A stretch of 64,000 nt of DNA from Phyto melanocephala (GCA_941918925.1 OW799233.1:79673797-79737796), one strand, 5' to 3'. Shown: positions 11,719-23,055, counted from the stretch's first letter. Notes: generated by a model from the letters alone, not told the origin. A program made the numbers and translations.

Positions 11719-12610
11719 ATGGAAACAAGAAGTGAGTCGTCAGCAAAGAGAAATCGTGAACAACAACACTCTTTACAAGATCATTCGATTGAAAATTTAT
11801 CTAAAATTCCTCGTTTATCTAATCATGACAAAGTGTTTTTTTAGAGATCTAATAAAAGAAAGTGAATATATTATGGGAGAGTTGATTAGAAGTTCAATTA
11901 AGGAAAGCGAAAAAAAACACTTTGAATTTATAAAAAATTTAGTGAAAGAGAGTGAGGAGAGAATACTATCCGTTATTGAAGAGAAAATTAAAAATGTAAA
12001 ATCAGATATAATAACAATTACAGAGAGAGTAAACAAACTTGAAACTAAGAGATCGGAAGAAGTAAATCTAGTAAAGGAGGTAGTTGAATTGAAGAGAAAA
12101 ATATTAAAACAAGAAAATTCTATTGTTGCTAGTGGAATACGAATTACGGGTGTACCCTACTGTGAAAACGAAAGTCTGTATACTATTATTAAAAACATCT
12201 GCAACAATTTAAATATAAAGACACCTAATATAGAAAATGTTTATAGACTAAATAAAATCTATAAAAACAATAAACCATATAACCCAATAGATAATGCAAT
12301 AGTTGCAAATTTTCATTCACCATTTGAAAAAAATTACCTTTTAAAATCAATTGCTAAATACCGTCGTGACAACAAAACCACTTTGTGTTTACGCCAAGCT
12401 GGGTTTGAAAGCGATAAACCAATTTATGTTAATGAGAACTTAACTCCTTATAATCATAAAATATTTAAAGAAGCCCTTCTCTTAAGAAAAGGCAATAAGA
12501 TTAAATCAGCATTTACCTTGCGTGGACTTGTTTACGTTAGAAAGTTTGATTATGATGACCCTGTCCTGTTGGAATTTTCTGAAGACCTGGAGCAACTTTT
12601 TCGTAAATGA
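11719..12610 (+). pseudogene. CR1-group retrotransposon ORF1 protein
   Basis: ATG at 11719 opens METRSESSAKRNREQQ; a frameshift near 11840 moves into the long frame that continues with a coiled coil (repeated KESE, IEEKIKNVKSDI, ITERVNKLE) and then a globular C-terminal part starting SIVASGIRITGVPY and ending KSAFTLRGLVYVRK. This coiled coil plus RNA-binding/FP-like C-terminal layout is the usual ORF1 chaperone of CR1-type elements. The paralogue at 39080-39912 keeps the same order. Apart from one frameshift the gene is intact, hence comparatively young. Confidence 0.8.
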
Positions 12611-12731
12611 TGAATTACTTTTTATTATTTTATAGAAAATTATTTAGAAAACTTATTTTGTCTATTAAATTTAAAACTATTAATTTTGTTGTGTATAAAT
12701 AAATCTTATTGTGTTGCGCTACTTAATAAAT

Positions 12732-15700
12732 ATGACAAATTTATCATATAATCAGTTTGGTTCTAGAGATGGTAATTTCAACATGATTCGAATTTTAGCT
12801 AAACACCAACATGGCTTTACCATTTGTCATATAAATGCACAAAGTTTGTTGCCGAAACTTGAGGAATTTCGCTTACTGTTTGAGTTTTCAGGAATTGATG
12901 TTATATGTGTTTCTGAAACATGGTTTATACCTGAAATAAGTGACAACACCTACAAGGTAGATGGTTATCGTATCTTTCGCTCTGATAGGCGTAGTCATGC
13001 TGGAGGTGTTGCTATATACATACGTAAAAATATTTCTTGTAAACATGTTTGTTCATACAATGTACCTAATGAAATAAATTACAATAATGACAAAATGCTA
13101 CTTGGATGTTGTTACAGGCCAGACAAAGATATAAAGTTTGACACACTAGTTGAGAAATTGGAACTTCTCTCAATTAGATATTCTGAGGTAGTTATTACTG
13201 GCGATTTCAACTGTAATCTGCTTTAACTGACATTATGTCTTCTATTAATTTATTTGCTGTAAATACTTGCAGTCCAACACATTTTTCATCCACAACAAGC
13301 ACGTTAATTGATGTGTTCTTTTTAAGCAATTTGAGTAATGTACTAAATTATGAGCAATTATCTGTATCCTCGTTTTCTAAACATGATTTAATTTTTTTAT
13401 CCTACAATTTTGCAACTACAAATAATGTTCACACTTACAGTTTCCGTGATTTCAATAGCATTAATACTGTTGAATTGCAGCGAGATCTTGAAAACATCAT
13501 GTGGAGTCAGATCTTCTATCTACCAACTGTAGACGAGCAACTGAATTGTTTGAATACGTTTATATTGCAAACATATAATAAACATGTACCAGTTAAAAAT
13601 AAAATAATTAATAATAAAGAAAAGCCATGGTTTACAACTGAAACTAAATTATTAATAGAACATCGTGATAAAATTTACTATTTGTGGAAACGTTACAGGA
13701 CACCAGAATTAAAAAATGAGCATCGTCTGGCTAGAAAAGCTGTTGTTTCTAAAATAAAACGCGACAAATCTGCTTAGAACGTGTTTACATGAAGGGACAT
13801 GTCCCCTGCGATACGAGTTTGAGGGTGAGGGGTGCGGCGTTGAGTATGGGGTAGCAATTGTCGCACGTTTTGTGAATTTGAGGGGACAAATTTGACATTT
13901 CTCTTTTACATCTTTCGTTCTCTTGTATTCTGGTCATGTTATGTGTGACCGGTGTTGCCAGACTGATATTTTATGGAATTTGCCAAAAAATTTTATGAGA
14001 TATCCAATGAAAGATCATTTATTAGAAATAACATAAGCCGCTTATCACTTGCTCTAACCTCCATGGTTTTACCCACTCCTTTCGTCTTCTTTTATTCGGT
14101 AAACTATTTGCGTTTTTATAGCATTTTAGCAAATTAAAAATTATTTATATATTTTCAGCATCATCTAGATCTAACGCTTCAACAGCCAGTTTAGTTAGGT
14201 CAACAATTTTGTTAGAATTACTTGAACGTTTTTATAGTTTCAATATAAATTCTTATTCATAGTAGTTATCTTTTATATGTTCAATATTTTTCTATGTTTG
14301 TCAGTTTGTGTAAAATTATCAAGACGAAAAGATATTAATATTAATAATAAATAAAATAATTTCAAATTTCTTCAATAATTTCTTCTTTAGAAATATCAGC
14401 CATTATGTTTCTTGAAATTTATTTAATTTTGCTTTTTAAAATACCTGTATTGCCTCTGCTACTGTTGACCAATTATAAATTGTATATGTATGGCAGCCCT
14501 TCTTACGAATGAAGGGATAAAAAGAATTAGTTAATTTAACGTAAAAAAGTCGCTTTGTCCCTGCAACAAAATCCCTTCATGTAAACGCAAGAAGATTTTA
14601 GAAGGGACACCAAAAGAAAATTCAAGCCAACGCAAGCAGAGTCGCAGGGACATGTCCCTTCGTGTAAACTAGCTCTTACTATTTTCATAAATTTAATACT
14701 GCAATTGACAGTAAGAAGACTTGGAGGCAAATACGTGAGCTAGGTATTTGTAAATCAGCTAATCACACTGTGGTTTCTGATGTTGACTTGCTTAATGAAA
14801 ATTTCATCAATATTCCTATGCCAACAGTTCAAACTGATTTTTACGACCATTATCCCTCTTGTAACACTATTGAATTTAATTTCAAATGTCTTAATGTATT
14901 AGATGTTGTTGATGGTTTCAATGCAGTGAAATCTCTTTCTGTCGGCTTGGATGACATAAACCCTAAATTTGTAAAAATTATTTTGCCGTGGATTATTAAA
15001 TTTGTTACTCACATTTTTAACACAATAATTACAACTAATATTTTTCCGACTTGTTGGAAATATGCCAAAATTGTTCCGGTGCCTATATCAGGAAATGACT
15101 ACCGTCCAATAGCAATTCTTCCTTATTTTTCGAAAGTCTTTGAACATTTATTACATAGACAAATATATGAATATGTTAGAGACAATAACCTATTAACTGA
15201 TCGTCAGTCAGGATTTAGACCTCAACGTAGTTGTATCACAGCATTATCTGATGTCATAGAGGAAATTCGGAGTAATCTTGATGAGAAAAGAATATCATTT
15301 TTGGTATTATTGGACCACTCTAAGGCCTTTGATACTGTGCATCATAAAATGTTATGCCTAAAATTATCAAAATTATTTAATTTTTCATCGCTTGCTGTAA
15401 GACTGATCTCATCGTACCTTACTAGTAGATCGCAATCGGTTATAAGTGGTGATTTAGTTTCACGTCCGCTTCAAATTACAAGAGGTGTTCCACAGGGTTC
15501 CATACTTGGACCGTTGCTATATTCGTTATATGCTAATGACTTACCACAACAACTACTATATTCTAAAATACATATGTATGCTGATGACGTTCAGTTGTAT
15601 ATTAGTTGAATTGAATAATGATTTGGAGAAAATTTCTACTTGGGCATCTGCAAATGGATTATGCCTTAATCCAACGAAGTCAAAATGCATAATAATAAGA

Positions 15701-16351
15701 AAAAAGAGTACACTCTTTGATGATGGCATCAATATTATTCTTGATGGCTCAAAAATAGATATAGTAAACACAGCTAGAAATTTGGGTGTAACATTTAACA
15801 AATCTCTAACTAGGTCGGAACAAATTAGCCAGGCGTGTGGCAAAACATACAGTATGTTGCGAAATTTATGGGCCACTCAACAATTTACCCCGTTGAAGGT
15901 TAAAATCCTTTTGGCAAAAGCATATCTATTGCCAACACTTCTCTACTAATCAGAAATTTTTACTGGTTGCAACTCAAATGACATGAGAAACCTCACCACG
16001 ACGTATAATAACATTATTCGTTACATTTATGGACTAAGAAAATTTGATCATATAACCCAATATTCATGCCGTATATTCAACATGTCTTTTCCCAATTATT
16101 TAAGATACAAAAATATAATTTTTATTCACAAAATTATAACGACAAAGGAGCCAAAATATCTCTATGATAGATTACAGTTTTCAATATCAAAAAGGGGGAG
16201 AAGTATTACTCAATTTCGCCATCGTGACCATGCTTCAGAATGTCAATTTTTTATATTTACCATACGTCTCTGGAATCAACTTCCTAATTATTTGCAGACC
16301 ACTAGCAACGCAATAAGATTTCGTAGATTACTTGTTGAATATTTTTCATAA
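12732..16351 (+). pseudogene. CR1-group ORF2: endonuclease and reverse transcriptase
   Basis: Start ATG at 12732. The endonuclease domain shows TICHINAQSLLPKL, DVICVSETWF, GGVAIYIRK and VVITGDFNCN; a frameshift near 13224 separates it from FSKHDLIFLSYNF. The frame is then broken by an inserted element (TTA duplication), resuming at 14679 in the same codon context (SA-YYFHKFN). The reverse transcriptase has YRPIAILPYFSKVFE, DRQSGFRPQRSC, LLDHSKAFDTV, GVPQGSILGPLLYSLY and the catalytic MYADD at 15574-15588, immediately followed by a small deletion with frameshift. A TAA near 15947 interrupts LLY-stop-SEIFTG. Thumb and C-terminal region run to 16351. Confidence 0.88.
13777..14675. mobile_element. 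PIF/Harbinger-like non-autonomous element in ORF2
   Basis: Flanked by TTA at 13774-13776 and 14676-14678; removing the element and one TTA restores the ORF2 reading frame exactly. Terminal repeats share GTTTACA-GAAGGGACATGTCCC with two or three mismatches, and the perfect palindrome GGGACATGTCCC occurs at both ends. The 3-bp TTA duplication points to PIF/Harbinger. The 899 bp contain no recognisable transposase. Confidence 0.85.
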
Positions 16352-16539
16352 CCTATATATTTTGTATTTTATTTAATTTATTTATATTTTATTACTTGCT
16401 AATTTTATTTTTTGATATTTTAAAAAAAGTGTTATTTAATAACTGTTCTGATTCTAATACTATAATTTATAAGATAATTTGTCTTGTTGTATTAGAAAAC
16501 CAATAAATAGATACAAATACAAATAGATACAAATAATTC

Positions 16540-16939
16540 CGGATAGGGATTGTTAGGTAGGATCTGACAGACTGTATAAGGGGTGTGCAGTTTTTACGGA
16601 TGGATCTAAATGTTGAGTTTTATGGTTCTCCTCTAGTTAAAAAAACGTTGGTTCAGTCACCGCAAGTCGACCTATACCTTTGTATAGGAAGTCGGAGACA
16701 TCTGAACAACTAATTATACTGAGTTTTATGGAACTCCTCCAGTTAGAATAAATTCAGTTTAGTTGGTACTCCTTCAGTTAATCCAATTAAAATATATGCA
16801 CGCGGTTAATTGTAGAATAGTCTACACACAATTAACCACGCGAGAGTGAGACGTAAAACTCTCGAAGACGGATGAAAAGGATGGCCTTATTGCCCTTAAG
16901 AGATAATTGCAATGACGCGCGAGCTCTTGACCCGACCAG
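16540..16939 (+). pseudogene. LOA-type retrotransposon 3' fragment with RNase H motif
   Basis: A short frame reads CAVFTDGSKC (FTDGSK at 16593-16610), the first catalytic block of the RNase H domain found in LOA/I/R1-type elements, then stops. The following sequence, including CGACCTATACCTTTGTATAG, GCGAGAGTGAGACG and TTGCCCTTAAGAGATAAT, recurs at 26035-26290 and looks like the 3' untranslated region of the same family. It is cut at 16939 by the Harbinger-like element. Confidence 0.6.
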
Positions 16940-17816
16940 CGGGGCTACCGCCTATTTCGATTCGAAAGCAAAAATTTACAAGTTCTAACAATTTGTACTG
17001 CCTTATGATTTTCGTACTATTTGTTACGAAAGTGCGGAAATCTTTTGTACGTTATCGAAACAAAAAAAAGCCTCTTTCGAAAGGTCAACTCTGTATTACT
17101 TATAACAAAAATCTCTTTTGAAAGTGCAACCTTGTATTACGAAAACAAGCTTCAGTTATACAAAAAGCGTTAGCAAAATGTTTGAAAGGTATTTTGTCAG
17201 TGATAAACTGAAAGAAAAATAAAAAATGTAAGTATTTAAATGTTCAATATAAATAAAAGTATATGATAAATAAATTAAACCTAATAATGTTGGATTTAAT
17301 GAAAAATAATTTTTAATAATGTTTGGAAATTTTTTAATATACATATGTAAGTACATATGTATGTGTTTTTTGACTGTTAAAGGGATACTACAAAAAAAAT
17401 GTACATACACAAATAAAAAACAGTATGAAGAAATGGTTGAATTTATGTTGAAGAATACAGACTTGGCAAAAGGCCACCTTAATGTTTCAAATGCTAGAAA
17501 TAAATCTAGTAGTATGTGGCAAAGGCTGTGCACAGATTTAAATGCATTTGGACCACCCGAGGATGATATTAAAGGCTGGAAAAGTTAAATTTCTTTAAAC
17601 ATGGATACATGTACATACATATTTTTAATTATACTTTTGTCAACTTGTTTAAAGTTTAGGCAGATTACGAAAATCATGTAAAAAGTAAATGCCGTCGAAG
17701 CCGAAGCAGTATTTTTGGAAGAGGTGGTGGACCAAGTAGGTACTGTTCCCTTATTCGGATTCGGAAATTGCTTTCGAAAAATATTACTTTTCGAATCGAA
17801 ATACGCGGTAGCCCCC
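16940..17816 (+). mobile_element. Harbinger-like element carrying only a Myb-type gene
   Basis: Inverted ends share GGGGCTACCGC-TATTTCGATTCGAAA (left 16941, right complement to 17816) and are flanked by CAG on both sides (16937-16939 and 17817-17819). The related LOA 3' region at 26270-26286 shows the uninterrupted GACCCGACCAG, confirming the left edge. The interior has a two-exon gene for a Myb/SANT-like DNA-binding protein but no DDE transposase. PIF/Harbinger elements normally encode both, so this looks like a derivative that kept the accessory gene. Confidence 0.75.
17397..17772 (+). pseudogene. Myb/SANT-like DNA-binding protein, two exons (Harbinger accessory)
   Basis: Exon 1 reads NKKQYEEMVEFMLKNTDLAK, WQRLCTDLNAFGPPEDD and GWK. 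A GT at 17584 and an AG at 17662-17663 bound an 80-nt intron; splicing gives GWKNYENHVKSKCRRSRS followed by GRGGGPS. The tryptophan spacing, the LNA-GPP block and the terminal GGGP are characteristic of the zeste-like Myb (Myb_DNA-bind_5) proteins of Harbinger elements, which bind transposon ends and guide the transposase. The first methionine is unclear because the frame opens within non-conserved sequence upstream, and the C-terminal part runs into the terminal repeat. Truncated relative to the family; whether it is still expressed cannot be told. Confidence 0.7.
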
Positions 17817-17963
17817 CAGAGCTTTAATACGACTGTTATAGAAACTTTAACAAGTAAGAGTGCTATATTCGGCCGTGCCGTATCGTATATACCATTCACA
17901 ACGTGTAGTCATGCAATAACAATTGTTTGTATCACCATTCATCTCATATGAAATACGTACATA

Positions 17964-19204
17964 CAGGGTGGAACAAAAGTCACGCCTGCGTGTAAAAATT
18001 GAATAACTTTTTTGTTTATTAATATTTTTTATTTTTTTTTTCAGATTTTTTCATCGATTCGTGTTACACCACCATGCAAAATTTAACGACTGAGCAACGA
18101 ACGAAAGTGGTAGAATTTTACTTTTCCAATGGGCGCTCAATTTTACTGACGCAACGAGCATATCGAAATTATTTCAACACCAGAAATGCACCTAACCAAA
18201 CCACAATTAATCGTTTAATTGCACGGTTCCGACAACAAGGTGCAGTGTCAGATTTGCCACGATCAGTGTTGCAGAATATTCAGGAACTTCAACGCGAAGA
18301 CGTTCTGGACAACTGGGCATCTCTAGAACATCACTTCAACGTATTTTACGTCATTTAAACATGCATCCATACAAGGTCCAATTGACCCAACATCTTTTAC
18401 CAGTTGACTACCATCAAAGACTAATTTGGGCAACACGCTTCGTGGCGTTGTGCGCAGAAAATAGAGAGTTTCTTAACAATTTAATATTGAGTGATGAAGC
18501 ACATTTTCATCTAAATGGATACGTAAATAAACAAAATATGCGATTTTGGGTTACTACAAATCCCAGAGTTGTTCACCAGCGCCAATTACACCCCCTCAAG
18601 TGTACAGTATGGTGTGGAGTGACATCAGAAAGAGTTATAGGGCCCCTTCTTCTTCGAGGATGAAGTTGGTAATACAGTAACGGTGAATGGGGACAGATAT
18701 CGCGCTATGCTTAATAATTTTGTACGCCCTGAGGCAGCCAACAAGTGGTTTCAGCAGGATGGAGCAACAGCACACACGGCCCGTGCCACAATGACGCTTT
18801 AAAATGAAATTTTTGACTACCGAACTATCTCGAAAAATTCAGAATTTAATTGGCCAGCACGTTCACCGGATTTAACTGCCCCTGATTATTTTCTATGGGG
18901 TTATCTCAAAGAACGAGTATATGTAAACAAGCCTCAAACTATAGAGCAGCTAAAGAACAACATTAAAGCTGAGATCAGGGCAATAGAGCCTGAAACCTTG
19001 CGTGCAGTTATGCAAAACGCCTGTTTAAGAGCACAATTGTGCATCGATGAAAATGGTGGTCATCTCTCTGACATTATTTTTCATAATTAAAATTTAGGTC
19101 ATACAAAGATAATATTATAATTAAAAAAAAATTTAATAAAAAATAATAATAAACAAAAAAGTTATTCAATTTTTACACGCAGGCGCGACTTTTGGTCCAC
19201 CCTG
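17964..19204 (+). mobile_element. mariner, DD41D (rosa-type), 1.24 kb
   Basis: Terminal repeats begin CAGGGTGGAACAAAAGTC and, at the other end, CAGGGTGGACCAAAAGTC, followed by matching TTTTTACACGCAGGCG-type subterminal sequence, over about 50 bp. TA flanks both ends (17962-17963 and 19205-19206). Length and gene content fit a complete mariner. Confidence 0.92.
18074..19090 (+). pseudogene. DD41D mariner transposase, frameshifted
   Basis: ATG at 18074 opens MQNLTTEQRTKVVEFYFSNG with the helix-turn-helix region (NQTTINRLIARFRQQGAVSD). Frameshifts near 18270 and 18655 and an in-frame TAA near 18800 break it. Catalytic signature: first aspartate in LSDEAHFHLNGYVNKQN, second in FQQDGATAHTA, third in DLTAPDYFLWGYL; counting residues between the second and third gives 41, the DD41D rosa spacing. 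The C-terminus ends DIIFHN at 19090. Confidence 0.9.
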
Positions 19205-19811
19205 TACATATAAAAAAACATACATAAATTTACGTATGCAAGTTAAAAAAAAATTATATATAAATAATAAATCAAAACAAAAAAAATTAAAAAAAAATAA
19301 TAAATATATAAATAATATATTAAATAAAAAATAAAATAATAAATTAAAAAAATTAAAACAAAAATATAAAATAATTTTTTTTTTGGCTCAGCTGGGACTC
19401 GATGCCACGTTTACTCTAACCAGTATACACGTTTATATGTATGTATGTTGTTGTTGTAATGTTGTTTTTGTGAAAAAAAAAATCGAGGTGGTCGTGGGTT
19501 CTTGCTCATATCTCAGTTGCTTATGTACCGATGTTTCTGATTTTCAATACCGATCTACTCCCTAATATTTCTGATATATTAATACCTCACCCGGGTCCAA
19601 GCGATGTCGGGGGGCTTTAAAAAGTTGATTTCAACATACATGCGGACAGACGGACAGAGCCTAATCGACTCTCCTATTCATTAGCTTTCAGAAAATATAT
19701 ACTTTATTGGGTCGGATATGGAAATTGTAGAAATTTCACAGGGAATGACAAACCTATATATACCCTTTTTCACTGTGTGAAGGGTTTAAAAACGTACCAT
19801 ATGATTTGTAC

Positions 19812-20064
19812 CAAGGCGAATTCATTATCAGGTGGTGTTGACAACGCAGCTGATCTACTTTTTTATTTGCGTAAATGATGATTGAGTTGTCAAATATTAT
19901 TTATGTTTACATAGATTACTGTTTCCACTGCAAAAAAAACGCAAACAAAAACCATGTAGTTCTTGACACATCGACATTCGAAAGCAACAATAAAAAACCA
20001 TGTTGTTTTTTTAATGTTGTATTTGTTGTAGAATAACCACCACCTGATAATTAAATTCGCCTTG
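19812..20064. mobile_element. P-type MITE, 253 bp, perfect 8-bp duplication
   Basis: Both sides carry ATTTGTAC (19804-19811 and 20065-20072). The ends are CAAGGCGAATTCATTATCAG plus GTGGTG and its inverted counterpart with one change (ATTAAATTCGCCTTG). The left ~70 bp match the right end of the P-superfamily element at 49036-54434 and the right ~100 bp match its left end, so this is an internal-deletion derivative of that family. Confidence 0.93.
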
Positions 20065-20292
20065 ATTTGTACATAAGCAACCAGGGATGGAAATCATGGT
20101 ACAATTGTACTTTTCATGGTACATTTTTGACCTTGTTGGTACCGTGGTACTACCGCCAGCTACTTGTTACAATTTAAAAATTCCAATGTCTCACTATATG
20201 GCAACAATAATTTTGTCGATGTTCTCTTTATTATTGTTTGTGTGTCTTATTTTATTCTGTCAACTCCTCTGTTTTTGTTGCAATGCTGTTGT

Positions 20293-20418
20293 CAAGGTGA
20301 ATTCATGTATCTTGTGGTGTCATGTCTGTAGCAACAAAATCTGTTTAGTACTTTTTTTCAAACTTCTTACAAAAATCACGTGTTAATTTTGCACCACCTG
20401 GTATATGAACTCGCCTTG
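20293..20418. mobile_element. P-type MITE, 126 bp, nested in hAT
   Basis: The ends CAAGGTGAATTCATGTATC and, inverted, CAAGGCGAGTTCATATACC are decayed versions of the P-family terminus. Flanking octamers GCTGTTGT (20285-20292) and GCTGTTAT (20419-20426) match at 7 of 8 positions. No coding content. Confidence 0.8.
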
Positions 20419-20719
20419 GCTGTTATATGTATTTTATTTTACTTATGATTCGTAAGCATGTAAGGTGGACTTTAATAATGAAGTACTAAAATGGTTCGAT
20501 AAGTTTACTCCAAAAAAAGTTATTATGGGAGAAACAAATCAATAGTACCTCTTCTGGTGAAAATGTTTCCACACAAACAAACAAATATTGAAGCAAAAAA
20601 TAATCAGTACAGATACATTGAACTTAGATTGCACAAAGATTCAAATATTTCCTATTTTTTGTCTAAAGTATCACAGTTTAAAAATTAATTAAATGAGTTC
20701 ATGTTTCCAGATATTTCAA

Positions 20720-20860
20720 GAATTGTAAGAGGAATTCTGTCTATTCCGCATTCCTCGGCCAACGTCGAACGTCGAGTTTTTTCTTTCTAAAACCTAATTA
20801 AAACAAAGGAAAGAAATATACTACACGTTTCTACTGTTTCAAATTTGATACAAATAAAAG
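20720..20860 (+). pseudogene. hAT transposase C-terminal dimerisation fragment
   Basis: The frame IVRGILSIPHSSANVERRVF, a stop, then NLIKTKERN and VSNLIQIKDLLK is the conserved hAT C-terminal dimerisation motif (SIP-SSA-VER-FS). Upstream and downstream frames are lost. It shows the parent element was a hAT read on the + strand. Confidence 0.85.
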
Positions 20861-21281
20861 ATTTACTGAAGTCAACAAATTCTTGTTGCTTTAATTTTAA
20901 AGTAACAGAAAATTTATTATTTAAAGTATTTAATAAATAAAATATGTTAAATAACCGATCTCTACAAATGTACCTATAAATGTAATATTTAATATTTTTT
21001 ATTGTATACTTCTGAATTTTTATAAACATTTTTGTTAAGTTTATGTTTTTATTAATAAATATTAAAAAAATGGTACCGTCATGGCCTAAAGAGTACATTT
21101 TGTTTTCATACTTCGTACAAAATCATAAAATCCATTTTCCTTCCCTGTAAGCAACCAAAACAAAAGGTGTTGTCAACACGGTGCTTTAGAATTTATGGAA
21201 ACGTTTTACAGCTTAAGACATTTAATAGCGGCTTTTAAAGTTTCTTGAATAGTATTTTTAATATAGACGTCTATATATTTT

Positions 21282-21420
21282 GGGCCGTATTCATAAAAAA
21301 ATATTTTAGGTTTATTAAAGGCTTATTTGACAGATGTTGTAGAAAAATTTGTCAAATAAGCCTTTGATTTCAACTCCGAAAATTGTCAAACTCCATACAT
21401 AAAAAAAGAGAGCCGAGTAA
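21282..21420. repeat. Unclassified repeat end with hairpin
   Basis: Begins GGGCCGTATTCATAAAAAAA, matching 8466-8510. It contains the inverted pair AAAGGCTTATTTGACA / TGTCAAATAAGCCTTT-like (loop about 25 bp). It may be one end of a terminal-inverted-repeat element, but no opposite end or target duplication was found. Confidence 0.35.
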
Positions 21421-21569
21421 TTACACCATGGTTACAGCTACATCGCATAACATTACTATAACTGCTCGAATTGTTTTAAACACAACAAAAACGATCAGCC
21501 GTTCCGTTCGGTTAAGGAAACATTACATTCCGGTCGGCTAATCCAGCCTTAACTTTGTTCCGTCATCAC

Positions 21570-22150
21570 CAAATCTCGCAATTACTTTCAATGCAGACCT
21601 TTCAAGGTCCAAACATATAATTTTTACAACAGGAAAAGTTCATGGAATGATGAGAAACCTGTGGTTAGTTCAATCCTCTACACCCTTTCATATACGATTG
21701 CTATTGTCTAAAACAGATTTAATACCAGTATTATTATATGGTTGTGAAATATTTGCAAATTGTGACACCACTTCACCTTCATAAACTTAAAATAATATAG
21801 ATTTACATATGTATGTATATAGCCAGATATGTATTCAACCGAAGATGATATAAAAGCATTTCTTCATATTCTTTGCAAATATATGACATGTGTTTTTTAG
21901 AAACCTATTGAAATACAGAAGTCTCCTTATGATGCACAAGATAATATATATGAAAGAACCAGAGTATATAGAATACATACTTTTACTAGATTTCCACGTG
22001 GTAGGAAATTGATTTCTCAAAAATATAAATATCTTATCTCTTCAAGGCAATTTTTTAACTAAACAATTAGTCTTTGGAACAAATTACCGACACATATTCA
22101 ATCACTTTGCAACACTTAATACTTTAGAAGGAATTATTTTACTATCTAAA
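21570..22150 (+). pseudogene. CR1-group ORF2 C-terminal fragment
   Basis: The frame NLAITFNADLSRSKHI, then MMRNLWLVQSSTPF, LIPVLLYGCEIFANC and, after stops, SLWNKLPTHIQ follows the same order as residues after YADD in the 11.4-kb element (NLGVTFNKSLTRSEQI, MLRNLWATQQFTP, RLWNQLPNYLQ). Strongly diverged, so an old fragment. Confidence 0.75.
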
Positions 22151-22189
22151 AAATGATTAATGTCACATGTACATATTTATTTTAGGGAA

Positions 22190-23010
22190 ACATTTGAGCA
22201 GCACTGGGTAGATCCGTTGGAATGGCTTTACAGAAAGTTGTTTATCACGTACAAATATCCTTATACATAGCTTTCAGTAATGTAATTACCTCAAGTCTTT
22301 TTGGTTCCTTTGAGAACTTAGGGTTAAGCCATGACTTAATTGCGTGGATTAGCAACATGTTAAGGAAAATGTGGATGAATTGCGAGGCAAATTGGGTAAG
22401 AATAATGGACAAAGTATGTTGAGGAACCCTGCAGGGAGGTAATTTATATCCGCTGCTATGGCTGTCCGCCATACATAATCTACTAAAAATTCTATCCAAT
22501 GAGGGCTTCAAGCTCTTTTACTACGCGGATGGTGTTACGATATTGATCAGAGGAGCAAAACCTAACCCTTTATGCAGGAAAGCAACGGAAGCTCTGAATA
22601 TATTATACAAATGGGCGAAGGAGCCAGGGCTCAATGTAAACCCAAACAAAACGGAAATCTGTTTGTTTACGAAAAAGACGTGCTTTCCCGTCATTCGAGA
22701 TAAGATAATTCAGATTAATAGGAAAGTTTAATACCTAGTACTTGGCCGGAGGCTATCCTTGAAAGACCGCATTGAGAAAAGAGTGGAGAAAGCTTACAGA
22801 ATATTTGCCCTTTGTAGAAGTACGAAGTATGCAAACATATTACGACCGATGCTAACGTTTGCCTCGATAGCATGGTGAGCATCCTTAGAGAAAAAGTGAA
22901 TATAAAATCTCTTCAACAACATCAACAATGGCTACTGAGAAAATATCAATTTGGCCGATAGAGGTGATATATAAAGCCTTGGCCGCTACTTGGTTAATAG
23001 CAATGGGTAA
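22190..23010 (+). pseudogene. LOA-type reverse transcriptase fragment
   Basis: Reads ALQKVVYHVQISLYIAFSNV, GLSHDLIAWISNMLRK, a stop, GTLQGGNLYPLLWL, then YYADGVTILIRGAKPN and WAKEPGLNVNPNKTEICLF. It aligns with the LOA element at 40440-42923. The catalytic YADD is changed to YADG (glycine codon 22531-22533), and several stops follow. The fragment also retains GLSHD, which is deleted in the 41.1-kb copy. Confidence 0.82.
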
Positions 23011-23055
23011 ATGGCTAGTAGAAGCACACCCTTAATGTGTTTGCCAATGACTACA

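Larger units (their letters stand above)
11390..16535 (+). mobile_element. CR1-group non-LTR retrotransposon, ORF1 and ORF2 both present
   Basis: ORF1 (11719-12610) is followed by ORF2 with an apurinic-type endonuclease and a reverse transcriptase (12732-16351), a 3' UTR, and a short repeated tail near 16504-16535 built of AAATAGATACAAATAC. The 5' limit is uncertain; an AT-rich leader of about 330 bp precedes ORF1. It is interrupted by the 899-bp element at 13777-14675. Two further copies of related elements lie on the minus strand at 27707-32400 and 35640-39960. Clade assignment (CR1/L2/Kiri group) comes from domain order and motifs, not from a tree. Confidence 0.85.
17849..19788 (-). mobile_element. 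DINE-1-like repeat, type 1, split by a mariner
   Basis: Runs from AACAAGTAAGAGTGC (3' end) to CACTGTGTGAAGGGTTTAA (5' tip). The mariner at 17964-19204 sits at a TA in CGTACATA-CATATAAAA, a sequence uninterrupted in sister copies (for example 32826 and 56570). The stem-loop is decayed on one side (GCCGTAT). Confidence 0.85.
20082..21147 (+). mobile_element. hAT element relic, 1.07 kb
   Basis: An 8-bp duplication TAAGCAAC flanks it (20074-20081 and 21148-21155). The ends CAGGGATGGAAA and, inverted, CAGGGAAGGAAA are hAT-type short terminal repeats. It contains a fragment of hAT transposase and a nested P-type MITE (20293-20418). The membrane-like ORF at 20087-20386 crosses the MITE and is not a gene. 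Confidence 0.88.

Noticed and set aside
20087..20386. 99-residue ORF with apparent membrane segments
   Set aside because: It spans the hAT leader and the nested P-type MITE; the hydrophobicity comes from T-rich sequence.
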